DNA of 64,000 bases from Emticicia sp965283955 (GCA_965283955.1 CBDIQW010000001.1:3844001-3908000), one strand, 5' to 3'. Shown: positions 37,940-47,738, counted from the stretch's first letter. Notes: generated from the letters alone by a model not told the origin. A program made the numbers and translations.

Positions 37940-38957
37940 TTTTGAGAGAGTGTTTTTTGTTAGACAAAATATTGTCGTGCGTCCATGAAACATGATTGAG
38001 AAATGCCGATTGGCGGACTGGGCAATCGGGGATATTACAGATACTGCACTGTTTTTGAGGAATACAACCATCAACATGAATAAAAAACTCTACTTTATCA
38101 TCGAAATGGTGCTTAAATAAAATGGTAAGCCTATCAAGAACTTCGTGGGCTTCGTTGACATTGATATAATACGGCACTGTTAGATGGCAGTCGATGTGAT
38201 AAAAACCTGCGTAGTCAATCACTCGCATATTATGCACATCAATCCAGTCGTTTTGGCGATGTTCGTTCAAAATACCTACGATTTGGTCAATAATTGCATC
38301 ATCAGCTTCGTCCATAATACCTGAAACAGATTTTCGGATGATTTTATAGCCCGTATAAATAATAATAAAGGCAAAAATGATGGCCGCTACGCTATCAATC
38401 CAAGCATAACCTGTGAGTAAAATCAGACCTACACCGAGCAAAAGACCAATAGAAGAATAAGTATCCGACTGTAAATGCGAGCCGCTGGCAACCAAAATCG
38501 GAGAGTTTTCTTCCTTCCCTTTTTTGATGCAATAATAGCCCACCAAATAATTGATAGCACCCGTAAGAGCCACCAATGCCAAACCAAAATCGAGTTGTTT
38601 TAGCTCGTGCGGATGAATGAAATTATTAATCCCTTCGTAGATGATGATAAAACCCGCAATCGTAATCAGTACGCCCTCAATGGCAGAGGAAAGAAATTCG
38701 ACTTTCCCGTGTCCGTAAGGGTGTTCTTTATCACGAGGTTTCGAGGAAAGAATGATGCTGTAAAGCCCAATAAAACCCATAATGACATTGACACTACTTT
38801 CGAGTGCATCGGTCAAAATTGCCACCGACGAAGTTAGCCACCAAGCAACAAGCTTGATAACAAATAATGCCACCGAAACAGCTACCAATATTTGCTGCAT
38901 CCGAATCGGGTTTACTTTTTTCTTCCATACTTTTTTCTGCTTATTCGTGACACACAC
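37923..38957 (-). CDS. Cation diffusion facilitator (CDF) metal exporter with Cys-rich tail
   Basis: The protein has 344 residues. The likely start is GTG 38957, 20 bases after the CzcA-like stop; the ATG at 38900 would remove the basic N-terminus. It has six transmembrane helices. The metal site is in helix 2 (LTDALESSVN) and helix 5 (HLQSD, the HxxxD motif). PRDKEHPYGHGKVEF is the conserved His-containing cytoplasmic loop of the family. The cytoplasmic domain ends with HVDGCIPQKQCSICNIPDC, an unusual four-Cys cluster that could bind soft metals. CDF proteins exchange Zn2+, Co2+, Cd2+ or Fe2+ from cytoplasm to periplasm against protons. Here it would deliver cations to the periplasm, where the RND system removes them. 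It overlaps the czcB-like gene by 17 bp. Confidence 0.92.
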   Translation of the reverse strand: MCVTNKQKKVWKKKVNPIRMQQILVAVSVALFVIKLVAWWLTSSVAILTDALESSVNVIMGFIGLYSIILSSKPRDKEHPYGHGKVEFLSSAIEGVLITIAGFIIIYEGINNFIHPHELKQLDFGLALVALTGAINYLVGYYCIKKGKEENSPILVASGSHLQSDTYSSIGLLLGVGLILLTGYAWIDSVAAIIFAFIIIYTGYKIIRKSVSGIMDEADDAIIDQIVGILNEHRQNDWIDVHNMRVIDYAGFYHIDCHLTVPYYINVNEAHEVLDRLTILFKHHFDDKVEFFIHVDGCIPQKQCSICNIPDCPVRQSAFLNHVSWTHDNILSNKKHSLKNEKFS

Positions 38958-38977
38958 AGCGTGCCACGAAATGACAA

Positions 38978-41900
38978 TTAATAGTTTACCAACGAATTTA
39001 TTTGAATAATGCTTTCGTTGAGACTTTTTACGGCCTCAATATAATCATTCCGAATGTTGGTCGCTTGATTGGTGAGTGTCACCCATTCGAGATAATTAAT
39101 GCTACCGTTTATGAGTTGTTGTTGGGCAGTCGTATTAATCAAAGTGGCGTTAGAAAGTGCCGTTTTTTCGTAATATTCTACCGTTTTGCTAAATTTATTA
39201 TATTCGCCTAAAGCTACCAAATAGGTGTTGTTGAGTTGTTGTAAACTCACCGAATAATTATTTTCAACCACCAGTTTATTTACTTTTTCGCTATTGATTT
39301 TTGCTTTTTGAGCAGTTGTAAAAATTGGAATCCCTACACCAACTTGTACCGACTGAAATCGGTGCCAACCATTATAAACAATATTATCCGCTCCAGTTCC
39401 TCTGATGCTACCATTGTTGTAAACGAAAGATAATGTCGGTAAAAGTTTCTTTTTTTCAACCTCAATCATGGCATCAGCCACTTGTTGTTGTTGGCTCAGA
39501 AATTTCAATGTTGGGTGTTCTTTCAGCGTTTCGAGGTCAGTTTTTGTATTGAAAGTTAGTTTATAATTATTGAAAGTAGGCAAATAATTATCCGAACTAT
39601 TGAGCAAATATCGAAAACGCAATTGAGTGAGTTCGATGTCGTCTTGAAGCTGTCGGAGTTGCACATTGATTTGTCCGAGTTGATTTTCGGCAGTTACTTT
39701 CTCCAAAATATTACTTTCACCTTTGGCCAAACGAAGTTCGGCACGATTCAAAAAAGTAGCATAAAGGCTATCGGCAAACTGCAAAAGTTGGCGTTTTTGT
39801 TGCAAATATACCCAATGATAGAAAGTTTGTGTTACTTGTTTTTTGAGTTCATGCTCGGTGATTGCTACATTCAGTGTGCTACTTTTCCAAAGTTCGTTAT
39901 AAAGTGTTTTCTGGCTTTCATAAACTTTCGGAAAACTCATCGTTTGTCCAATGCTCAATCTCGAATCGAGATAAACACTATTGATTTGTCCAACTTCGGC
40001 GGCGATAGTACTGGTCGGAATCATTTTGGACACATTTATCAAACTTTTTTGATAATCAGCTTTGAGTTTTTCGTTTTTTATCGAAAGATTATTTTTCAAC
40101 GCAACATCAAGAGCGGTTTCTAAACTGATTGGTGTTTGGGCATTGGCCGAGAGCGTAAAGGTCAAGAAAATTAAAATAATAGCCGCTTTTGGTGAAATAA
40201 CTTTCGTTTTTCCTTCAAAAACCATGTATAAAATCGGTAAAACGAAGAGTGTCAAGAAGGTAGCCACGAGTAAGCCGCCAATCACGACCGTCGCCAACGG
40301 ACGTTGTACTTCTGCCCCCGCACCATTGCTGAGTGCCATTGGCAAAAATCCGAGTGATGCTACGAAGGCCGTCATTAAAACTGGGCGTAAGCGTAGATTT
40401 GTGCCTTTGATTACTACTTTCCGCAGGTCATGTTCGCCATCATGCTTTATTCTGTTAAACTCGGCAATCAGTACAATTCCATTCAAAACCGCTACGCCAA
40501 ATAATGCAATAAAACCAACGCCTGCACTAATACTGAAGGGCAAGCCACGCATTGCCAAAAAGAAAATACCACCAATGGCCGAAAGCGGAATGGCCGAATA
40601 AATAAGCAAGCCATGTTTGATAGAATTGAAGGCAAAAAACAGTAATAAAAATATCAGAATCAACGATACTGGTACGGCAATCATTAGTCTTTGTTTGGCG
40701 GCATTGAGGTTTTCAAATGCTCCACCGTAGGTTACGTAATAGCCCGTTGGAAACTTGATTTTTTTATCAACTTTATCTTGAAGTTCGTTTACGATGGTCT
40801 GAACATCTCGCCCTCTGACGTTGAAACCCACCACAATTCTGCGTTTGGCATCTTCACGTTGAATCTGATTTGGTCCATCTTTTATGGCTACATCGGCTAA
40901 CTGAGAAAGTGGAATTTGCGTGCCTTGTGGCGTAGGAATAAGCAAATTTTGAATATCTTCTAAGTTTTGTTTTTGTTCGCCAGCCAATCTAACAACCAGC
41001 TCAAAGCGTTTTTCTCCTTCAAAAACCATTCCTGTACTTTGCCCAGCCAAAGCAGTATTCACTATTTTGTTGATGTCAGAAATACTCAAATTGTATTGAG
41101 CAATCATGTTGCGTTTATATTGAATCAAAATCTGTGGCATGCCCGAAACACTTTCTACGTAAAGGTTTTTTGCACCTTCAACGGTATTTACAATTTCGCC
41201 CAATTTAGTAGCATAAGCTGTCAGAGTGTCTAAATCTTCACCGAAAATTTTACAAACAACATCTTGCCTCGCACCAGTCATGAGTTCATTGAAACGCATC
41301 TGAACGGGAAACTGAAAACCAACCGTTACGCCAGGAACTTCGGCGAGTTCTTTGGTCATTTTCTCGGCTAATTCATCGAAAGTTTCGGCTGAAGTCCATT
41401 CGCTTTTATCTTTCAAAATCACCATCATATCGCTGGCTTCCATGGGCATTGGGTCGGTTGGTACTTCACCACTACCTATTTTTGTCACCACTTTTTCTAC
41501 TTCAGGAAATCTCGTTTTTAAGATATGAGCAGTTTTTTGAGTATTTTCAATGGTTGTTTTCAAGCTACTTCCTGTCAAAACCCGTGTATCGACCGCAAAA
41601 TCACCCTCTTCAAGAGCAGGAATAAACTCACCACCGAGAGTTGTTAAAACAAAAACAGCAAGAACGAAAAGCCCAATTGTTGCTCCTAAAACAATTTTCG
41701 GGAAACCAATAATTCTCATCAAAGCCGATTTATAAGCGTGTTCAACTTTCGCCATCAGTCTATCCGAAATATTGGGTTCGTGTTTGGTTTTTTTGCTCAA
41801 AAACACCGCACTCATCATCGGAATATACGTAAGCGATAAGATGAACGCACCCAACAAGGCAAAAGCCACCGTTTGTGCCATTGGCTTAAACATTTTGCCT

Positions 41901-43315
41901 TCGATACCCTGCAAGGTGAAGATGGGTAAATAAACGACCAAGATAATGACTTGCCCAAAAACGGCACTATTCATCATTTTACCTGCCGATTTATTGGTAA
42001 TTTCGTCCATTTCGGCTTGGGTATATGAAGCTCGTCCGTGGGCGTGTTTGCCCGCCAGTACGTGCATGACGGCCTCCACAATAATTACTGCTCCATCGAC
42101 AATCAAACCAAAATCTAATGCTCCGAGACTCATCAGGTTTCCGCTTACGCCAAAAAGATTCATCATGATAATGGCAAAAAGCATCGCCAGTGGAATCACC
42201 GAAGCAACCAAAATCCCCGCACGGAAATTTCCGAGAAAAAGCACCAATACAAAAATTACAATTAATGCACCTTCCAATAAATTCTTTTCAACCGTTCCGA
42301 TGGCGTTATTGACCATTTTAGTTCGGTCGAGAAAAGGCTCAATCACTACACCTTCGGGAAGGGTTTTCTGAATCTGAGCCACACGGTTTTTAATATTTTT
42401 GATAACCTCACTGCTGTTTGCTCCTTTGAGCATCATCACTACTGCCCCCGAAACTTCGCCTTTGTCATTGAATGTCATTGCTCCATAGCGTGTAGCATGA
42501 CCAATTTTTATGTCGGCAACATCACGAATAAATAGAGGAGTACCGCCACTAAGATTCTTGATAGCAATATTTTCGATGTCTTCGATGTTTCCAATTAAAC
42601 CTTCGCTTCTGATAAACAAAGCCGTCGAGCCTTTTTCGATGTAAGCCCCGCCCGTATTTTGATTATTACTTTCGAGAGCCTTAAAAACATCGCTGATCGT
42701 AATGCCACTTGATTGGAGTTTTCGAGGGTCGATTTCGATGGAATATTGCTTCAGTTTTCCGCCAAAACTACTTACTTCGGCTACGCCTTTTACGCCCAAA
42801 AGTTGGCGGCGAACAATCCAATCTTGAATCGTTCGGAGTTCGGTTTCATCATATTTTGATTCATACCCTTCTTTCGGACGAACAACGTATTGATAAATCT
42901 CGCCCAAACCCGTAGAAACAGGCTCAAGTTCAGGAACACCGATGCCCGCAGGGATTTCGGTTTGTACTTTTTGAAGGCGTTCGGCAACTTGTTGCCTTGC
43001 CCAATAAATATCGGTTTCATCGTTGAAAACGATGGTTACGAGCGAAAGTCCGAAGCGAGAAAAACTTCTGATTTCGAGTAAACCCGAAATATTATTATTG
43101 GCTTGTTCGATCGGAAACGTCACGAGTCGCTCAATATCGGTTGCCCCAAACGACGGAGCAATCGTAATGACTTGTACTTGATTATTGGTAATATCAGGTA
43201 CTGCATCAATAGGTAGTCGGGTAACTTCATAGCTACCATAGCCAATCAATGCAACCGTGAATAAACCAATGATGAGTTTGTTTTTGATGGCAAACCCAAT
43301 GATTGAATTTAGCAT
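38978..43315 (-). CDS. CzcA-type heavy-metal RND pump fused to a TolC/CzcC-like outer-membrane channel
   Basis: Start chosen at ATG 43315 (MLNSIIGFAIKNKLI), since the longer frame begins with a GTG and 14 non-typical residues; this gives 1,445 residues. Residues 1 to about 1035 are a complete RND pump: LPIDAVPDITNNQVQV, then DFGLIVDGAV with VEAV in helix 4. The acidic proton-relay residues are Asp401, Asp407 and Glu414. The DFG...DGA pattern is that of Zn/Co/Cd/Ni-type HME pumps rather than CusA. After the last helix, KAAIILIFLTFTLSANAQT looks like a signal peptide with a cleavage site, followed by about 395 residues of outer-membrane efflux (OEP/TolC) coiled coil (ISLETALDVALKNN, LRLAKGESNILEKVTAENQ). 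Such fusions are known in Bacteroidota. The czcB-like adaptor and CDF genes follow on the same strand. Confidence 0.92.
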   Translation of the reverse strand: MLNSIIGFAIKNKLIIGLFTVALIGYGSYEVTRLPIDAVPDITNNQVQVITIAPSFGATDIERLVTFPIEQANNNISGLLEIRSFSRFGLSLVTIVFNDETDIYWARQQVAERLQKVQTEIPAGIGVPELEPVSTGLGEIYQYVVRPKEGYESKYDETELRTIQDWIVRRQLLGVKGVAEVSSFGGKLKQYSIEIDPRKLQSSGITISDVFKALESNNQNTGGAYIEKGSTALFIRSEGLIGNIEDIENIAIKNLSGGTPLFIRDVADIKIGHATRYGAMTFNDKGEVSGAVVMMLKGANSSEVIKNIKNRVAQIQKTLPEGVVIEPFLDRTKMVNNAIGTVEKNLLEGALIVIFVLVLFLGNFRAGILVASVIPLAMLFAIIMMNLFGVSGNLMSLGALDFGLIVDGAVIIVEAVMHVLAGKHAHGRASYTQAEMDEITNKSAGKMMNSAVFGQVIILVVYLPIFTLQGIEGKMFKPMAQTVAFALLGAFILSLTYIPMMSAVFLSKKTKHEPNISDRLMAKVEHAYKSALMRIIGFPKIVLGATIGLFVLAVFVLTTLGGEFIPALEEGDFAVDTRVLTGSSLKTTIENTQKTAHILKTRFPEVEKVVTKIGSGEVPTDPMPMEASDMMVILKDKSEWTSAETFDELAEKMTKELAEVPGVTVGFQFPVQMRFNELMTGARQDVVCKIFGEDLDTLTAYATKLGEIVNTVEGAKNLYVESVSGMPQILIQYKRNMIAQYNLSISDINKIVNTALAGQSTGMVFEGEKRFELVVRLAGEQKQNLEDIQNLLIPTPQGTQIPLSQLADVAIKDGPNQIQREDAKRRIVVGFNVRGRDVQTIVNELQDKVDKKIKFPTGYYVTYGGAFENLNAAKQRLMIAVPVSLILIFLLLFFAFNSIKHGLLIYSAIPLSAIGGIFFLAMRGLPFSISAGVGFIALFGVAVLNGIVLIAEFNRIKHDGEHDLRKVVIKGTNLRLRPVLMTAFVASLGFLPMALSNGAGAEVQRPLATVVIGGLLVATFLTLFVLPILYMVFEGKTKVISPKAAIILIFLTFTLSANAQTPISLETALDVALKNNLSIKNEKLKADYQKSLINVSKMIPTSTIAAEVGQINSVYLDSRLSIGQTMSFPKVYESQKTLYNELWKSSTLNVAITEHELKKQVTQTFYHWVYLQQKRQLLQFADSLYATFLNRAELRLAKGESNILEKVTAENQLGQINVQLRQLQDDIELTQLRFRYLLNSSDNYLPTFNNYKLTFNTKTDLETLKEHPTLKFLSQQQQVADAMIEVEKKKLLPTLSFVYNNGSIRGTGADNIVYNGWHRFQSVQVGVGIPIFTTAQKAKINSEKVNKLVVENNYSVSLQQLNNTYLVALGEYNKFSKTVEYYEKTALSNATLINTTAQQQLINGSINYLEWVTLTNQATNIRNDYIEAVKSLNESIIQINSLVNY

Positions 43316-43438
43316 GATTGATAGATTAATGATTCGTATGAGTAGCTCGTAAGGCACAAACTACCACAATTAATTTAATAGTAAGCAATCAGAAATACAT
43401 GAGTATTTCCGAATGAATAGTCTTTTAAAATCAACTGG

Positions 43439-43822
43439 TTAGAATCTTGGCGGTTGCCAAATAGTAGAAAGGTAAGCCGATAAAATATTGGCTGAAGATG
43501 AAATCAAGATTTTTTTCTTCTCAAGAACAATAGTTTGAATCTGAGAAAGTTGGATTGTATGAAAGATACTTATTGGAAACACAAAAGACCAGCATTGGTC
43601 GTGCGATTTAAAAGGGAGTTTATTATCAGTGGCAGCATCGCCATCATCTCCGTGGTCGATAGCATAATGATGATGAAGAAACTCGCCAAATGACATCGAA
43701 GGCTCTTTTTGTTGATGCTCAACGAAGTGTGAAAACAGCAATGGAAGCTTCAACAACTGACTTGCTTCAGTTGCCGAAAATAGATAAACTATTATCAAGA
43801 ATTTTGAAATAGATGCTTTCAC
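43439..43822 (-). CDS. Small exported His/Asp-rich protein at the head of the metal-efflux operon
   Basis: The 127-residue protein starts at GTG 43822; a stop lies just upstream in frame, so no earlier start exists. Residues 1-20 are signal-like (MKASISKFLIIVYLFSATEA). The mature part has EFLHHHYAIDHGDDGDAATD at about residues 47-66, a His/Asp cluster that could bind divalent metal, then KLPFKSHDQC. A hydrophobic stretch and the tail STIWQPPRF close it. Similar small proteins stand before CzcA genes in other Bacteroidota, by recollection rather than search. It probably acts as a periplasmic metal-handling or sensing protein. It lies 123 bp upstream of the pump start on the same strand and is likely co-transcribed. 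Function is inference. Confidence 0.65.
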   Translation of the reverse strand: MKASISKFLIIVYLFSATEASQLLKLPLLFSHFVEHQQKEPSMSFGEFLHHHYAIDHGDDGDAATDNKLPFKSHDQCWSFVFPISIFHTIQLSQIQTIVLEKKKILISSSANILSAYLSTIWQPPRF

Positions 43823-43904
43823 GTAGCAAAGTTAGCATATTTGTCATGTAAAATATCAAATTAGAACTATTTTGGTTTAATTTATAATGAGTTTAAATCA
43901 ATCT

Positions 43905-44270
43905 TTAGTCAGTTCTGGCTTTGTTGTCTTTTACGACCAAGAAAAAATCATTGTCGAGTTCGAGATACCCGTATTCATATACAAAATAATACGTTGAGCC
44001 TTTTTGGGTTGTGCGTACGCTCGTGATGAGGCTAAAATCAAACCCTCGGTCGAGTAGGGTATTGCGGGTAGTTTTGATTTTATCATCATGGCAAATATCT
44101 TCCAAAATCTTGCGATTCCGACGAAGTGCATTATTTGTATTTCTGACGTAATTATTGGCGTCGGCGTTTACTTTATTGTTATAGGCATTGCGGCACAAAT
44201 CCGAACAAAATTTTTTGTCCGACCGCCCGATGATGGCTTCTCCGCATTCTAAACAGGTTTTTTGTGGCAT
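43905..44270 (-). CDS. Small zinc-ribbon protein, unknown
   Basis: The protein has 121 residues. The N-terminus holds CLECGEAIIGRSDKKFCSDLC, a CxxC...CxxxC zinc-ribbon pattern as in DUF2116-like and treble-clef proteins, followed by RNAYNNKVNA. A basic helical segment (NNALRRNRKILEDICH) and a small beta-rich C-terminus (TTQKGSTYYFVYEYGYLEL) follow. It has no signal peptide. A nucleic-acid-binding or chaperone-like role is possible, but no enzyme motif is present. ATG 44270 is preceded by a 418-bp non-coding region, and the gene ends 82 bp before the metal operon's first gene. It may lie at its head or be separate. Confidence 0.75.
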   Translation of the reverse strand: MPQKTCLECGEAIIGRSDKKFCSDLCRNAYNNKVNADANNYVRNTNNALRRNRKILEDICHDDKIKTTRNTLLDRGFDFSLITSVRTTQKGSTYYFVYEYGYLELDNDFFLVVKDNKARTD

Positions 44271-44688
44271 GGGAAGTGAGTTTATGAATGTTTAATAAAT
44301 AACGTAAAATGAGTTGTGGTGTTAATTTTACAAAGCTGTTTTATGGTTTTATCCCGTAGGGATTTAATATTGGTAGGAATAAAATTTCACTAATTAATCT
44401 CATGCCGTAGGTATGATACCAAGGATGTTTCATACCTACGGCATGAAAAAAACAGAATATATAACCTTACTACCGATATTAAATCCCTACGGGATATTTT
44501 TTTACGTTTATTACTCAAATATAAAAAACTTCATATCCGTTTACAAACGTTTACAAATGTTTTTATCTGTATATAAATGACTATCAACCGAATAGGGTGG
44601 GGGAAATGCTGCAACTTTGCATTGTCAATCGGAAATAGAGCGTGGTTGGCTAATTTATTTTAACAATCATTTTTAAACGTACAAAACA
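44271..44688. other. Intergenic region, 418 bp, with nested palindrome and direct repeats
   Basis: This region lies between divergent genes. It holds a 145-bp nested inverted repeat (44351-44495). Two direct CGTTTACAAA-type repeats follow at about 44539-44558, upstream of the ssb gene, and could be a regulator site. No ORF is credible. Confidence 0.7.
44351..44495. repeat. Nested inverted repeat, REP/MITE-like
   Basis: The outer arms of 26 bp (44351-44376 and 44470-44495) match with one wobble mismatch. The inner arms of 17 bp (44400-44416 and 44430-44446) match perfectly around a 13-base loop. Each arm carries a CCGTAGG core that is itself a short palindrome (ATCCCGTAGGGAT). The element can fold into one long cruciform or two stacked hairpins. 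It encodes nothing and has no transposase nearby. Confidence 0.85.
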
Positions 44689-45017
44689 ATGAACACAGTA
44701 AAATTAATCGGAAACGTAGGTAACGAAGTAAATTTATTCAATTTCGATAATAACAAAAAAGCAGCTTTTAGCTTGGCAACAGACGAAGTTTACACCAACA
44801 AAAACAACGAAGAAGTAAAAAATACTACGTGGCATAAAGTAGTAGCATGGGGAAAGTGGCCGAAGTCTGTGCCGATTTGGTAAGTAGAGGTAAACTGGTG
44901 AGTATTCAGGGGAAACTCAATTATAGGAACTATGTAAATAAGGAGAATAAAACGGTTTATGTAACCGAAATAGTTGCTTATAAAGTTTCGGAGGTAGAAG
45001 CTAAGCAACAGTCATAA
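44689..45017 (+). CDS. ssb: Single-stranded DNA-binding protein, short form (frameshifted as sequenced)
   Basis: The OB-fold SSB pattern is clear: MNTVKLIGNVGNEVNL, AAFSLATDEVY, EEVKNTTWHKVVAWGK. A single G is missing at about 44853-44857: GGAAAGTGGCC is present where GGAAAGGTGGCC would keep the frame. As written, translation leaves frame and stops at 44883. Corrected, it continues VAEVCADLVSRGKLVSIQGK, NYVNKENKTVYVTEIVAYKV to a stop at 45017, giving 109 residues, the length of the short Bacteroidota SSB paralogues. It lacks the long acidic tail of the main SSB. It binds single-stranded DNA in replication, repair or natural transformation. A terminator follows. The error is most likely in the sequence rather than in the gene. 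Confidence 0.85.
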
Positions 45018-45083
45018 TAAAGAGATTATTCTGCTAATTCACACAATTTTGTTTTACCCAAAGCCCAAGTTCTGACGGATTTT

Positions 45084-45112
45084 GTAGGAACGTCCAATTT
45101 GGGCGTTCCTAC
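45084..45112. repeat. Palindromic element with CCTACGG core
   Basis: A 12-bp stem with one G-T wobble (45084-45095 with 45101-45112) and a 5-base loop lies after the ssb gene, followed by GGG. It has no T run and resembles the CCTACGG-core hairpins at 26934 and 44351. Confidence 0.55.
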
Positions 45113-45124
45113 GGGTTGGTGCAA

Positions 45125-45168
45125 AAAGAAGTCGTCTCGATTACTCAAGACGACTTTCTTCTTTTTTG
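45125..45168. terminator. Bidirectional Rho-independent terminator (ssb / PorE-like gene)
   Basis: Arms 45128-45137 and 45148-45157 (GAAGTCGTCT with AGACGACTTT) enclose a 10-base loop. On the plus strand CTTCTTTTTT follows, and on the minus strand CTTTTTG. It lies between the convergent ssb stop and the minus-strand stop at 45182. Confidence 0.85.
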
Positions 45169-45181
45169 GGGTACTGAGCGT

Positions 45182-47738
45182 TTAATTCATTTGTAAGATT
45201 TTAATCTCCGTACGACGGTTTTGAGCGTGTTGTTCTTCCGTACATTCTACGCCATCAACGCAGCCATTCACAGGCATTGTTTCGCCATAACCAGCAAACT
45301 CTACTCGGCTGCGGCTAATACCACGTTTGAATAAGTAGCTTGCTGAAGCTTTAGCACGGCCTTCAGAGATTTTTTGGTTGAAATCAGACTCGGCACGGCT
45401 ATCAGTATGAGCCTCTAAGCTCAATACGCATTTTTGGATACTTACGCATCATAGCCACCAATTTGTCTAACTCTGAACGAGCATCTGAACGAAGGTTACA
45501 TTTACCATAATCGAAGTAAATATTATCAACCTGTACGATGTCGCCCGTACCAAACATATATATATCGGCAGTTACACCGCCTTTTTTACAATTCAACTTA
45601 CGTACACGTTTGCCTTTCGAGCCGAGGTTGTCTTTTGAGCCTTCAACTGTATAATCGCATCCTTCTGCTACCGTAAATTCATAGTTACCTGTAGCATCAG
45701 TATAAGCAGTTTGAGTTGAATTATCACATTCGCTACGAAGTGTTACGAGAACACCATCAACGGCTTGCTTAGTGCCTTGTGTCATTACACGTCCACGAAT
45801 TGTGCAAGGATTGCCTGATAGCACTGTTCCGTTAGCTCCTGTACGTCCACCTGTTGTACTGCTTGTGCCACTTTGTTGGCCTTGCGTTGTGGTTTCACCA
45901 GCGTAACCATTTTGTGCATTTGCAGTATTCGTACCATTTGCTCCATCATTTTGTGCAAGTGCGGTTGAATCAACCGCTGGTTTTGGTCGACTCATTGGAA
46001 TCTCCAGACGAGAGGCTTCGTTGTCGCAATCTTTTGTCGAGAAACTTACAGTATTGGCACTATAACCATCACGAGTGGCACGGAAAGCAAATTCTACATC
46101 TTGGTCAAGCCCTTCGAGTTTTACACTACCATCAGCATCACTCATTTTCTCTTTGATATTACCATCTTTGTCTTCATATACAATTTTAGCATTATCAAGT
46201 GGCATTTTGGTTTCGGCATCATATACTGCAATGATTAGGTCACAACCCTCTTTGAGTTCGCACTCCCTATCGAATTTGTAGATGTCGTCATCGGCACCAC
46301 CACGTTTACGATTTGAACTAAAATAACCAGCTTTACGAAGAGCATCGGTCACGATACCGAAATCATCTTTGCTTGAATTGACTGGGGCTCCAAGGTTGAT
46401 TACTCGACCTTTTGAAGTTGTGCCGTCCATTTGCACAAAGAAAATATCTAAATCGCCTAAACCAGCATGACCGTCAGAAGAGAAATAAAGATTGCCTTTT
46501 TCATCAATAAAAGGGAACATTTCATTACCTTTTGAATTGACTGTTTTTCCTAAATTGATAGGAGCAGACCAGTTTCCACCATCGTAGCGAGAAACATAAA
46601 TATCAGTTCCACCAAAACCACCTGGCATATCAGAAGCAAAGAAAAGTAACTTTTCATCGGCTGAAAGTGCAGGATGCCCTGTTGAATATTCATCGCTATT
46701 GAAGGGTAATTCTTTGATATTTTTCCAGCCATCTTTTGCGGCATCACCGATGTATAGTTTCAATTTATTGATACCATCTGAACTACGTTTGGCTTTACCG
46801 TTATTGAAGTTATTTCTTGTAAAGATTACTTTAGAAGCATCTTTGAAAAATGCGGCTGGTACTTCATGGTATTTTGAATTGATTGAGCCACCAAAACGCT
46901 CCGATTCAGTAACTGGGCGGTCACCGTAGCCTAAACCAGCCATTACGTTCATGCCACCGTATGTTCCGATTGTGCGGCTATCATTGGCAGTAGGAGCGGT
47001 GTATTCGTCAGAGCCAACAACACCACCTCGGCTGCTACGTTTGCGAGGAGCTTTGATGTCGCCTGAGCCTGTTCCCAAGCCAGCAGCTTGTCCGCCAATG
47101 GCCGAGACATCATCTAAAAAGAATAAGTCAAGGAAAGGTGTTTCGTTCCAGTTGAATACTCGACGTACCCCGACAGTATTGTGGCGGTTTGAGACGAATA
47201 CCATACCATTTTTGTAGTATGATGGAGAGAAATCAGCTGAATTGGTATTGATTGAAAGGTAATCAACTTTGTAGCAGTTGGCGTTTTTAGAAAGTACGCT
47301 TACATCATTATAAAGTTTTGAAAAGCCTTTTCCACGAGGGTCATCTTCTACTTTACGAGTGTATTTATCATACATCTCTTGAGCCTCACGGTATTTACCA
47401 TTGCTGGCAAGCACCTGTGCATACTTGAGGCAAACAGTAATGTTTTCTCCTGACAAATCGCCTGCTGTATTCATAATTTCAGCATATACACGTTCGGCAT
47501 TTTGCGTATCTTTAACCTTACAATAGCTATCACCGAGCTTTACCTTTGCAGCGAGCTTTTGTTGGTCAGTAAGACCTTTTTTCTTTAGAGCTGCCTCAAA
47601 GGCATCAATTGCTTTCACGTAGCATAAACTTTCGTAATGATGCTCACCAGTTTTTAGTAAGGCCTCTTGTGCCTTTACACTACCGCCGAGCAAGGCTGCT
47701 ACAACCAACGCTCCAATTATTTTTTTCCTGACAATCAT
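45182..47738 (-). CDS. PorE-like OmpA-family protein: TPR, PD40 propeller, CRD, OmpA domain (frameshifted near its 3' end)
   Basis: Corrected length is 851 residues. In order there is a signal peptide (MIVRKKIIGALVVAALLGGSVKAQ) and TPR-like helices at about 25-140 (YVKAIDAFEAALKKK, GKYREAQEMYDKY). A PD40/WD40-like propeller covers about 160-500 (FSPSYYKNGMVFVSNR, GHPALSADEKLLFFASDMPGG, MFPFIDEKGNLYFSSDG). Two carboxypeptidase-regulatory-like domains follow, then an OmpA C-terminal domain (IYFDYGKCNLRSDARSELDKL, EAHTDSRAE, RRTEIKI). This matches PorE of Porphyromonas, which binds peptidoglycan and links T9SS-related PorP to the wall. One extra T at 45416 shifts the frame in the OmpA domain: the uncorrected protein stops at 45402 with RGSY, while removal restores IELEAHTDSRAE. 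It lies downstream of porP/sprF on the same strand. Confidence 0.88.

Noticed and set aside
40062..40601. Plus-strand ORF of 179 codons inside the pump gene
   Set aside because: It is a shadow of the CzcA/TolC fusion on the opposite strand, without domain pattern or initiation context.
38978..43315. CusA (Cu/Ag) assignment for the RND pump
   Set aside because: The helix-4 motif is DFG...DGA...E, typical of Zn/Co/Cd/Ni-type pumps, whereas CusA has a different, Met-rich pathway. The neighbour is a CDF exporter rather than CusF or a copper ATPase.
44351..44495. Insertion sequence or tRNA-like structure
   Set aside because: No ORF, no target-site duplication that I could find and no cloverleaf. 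The element is a nested palindrome only.
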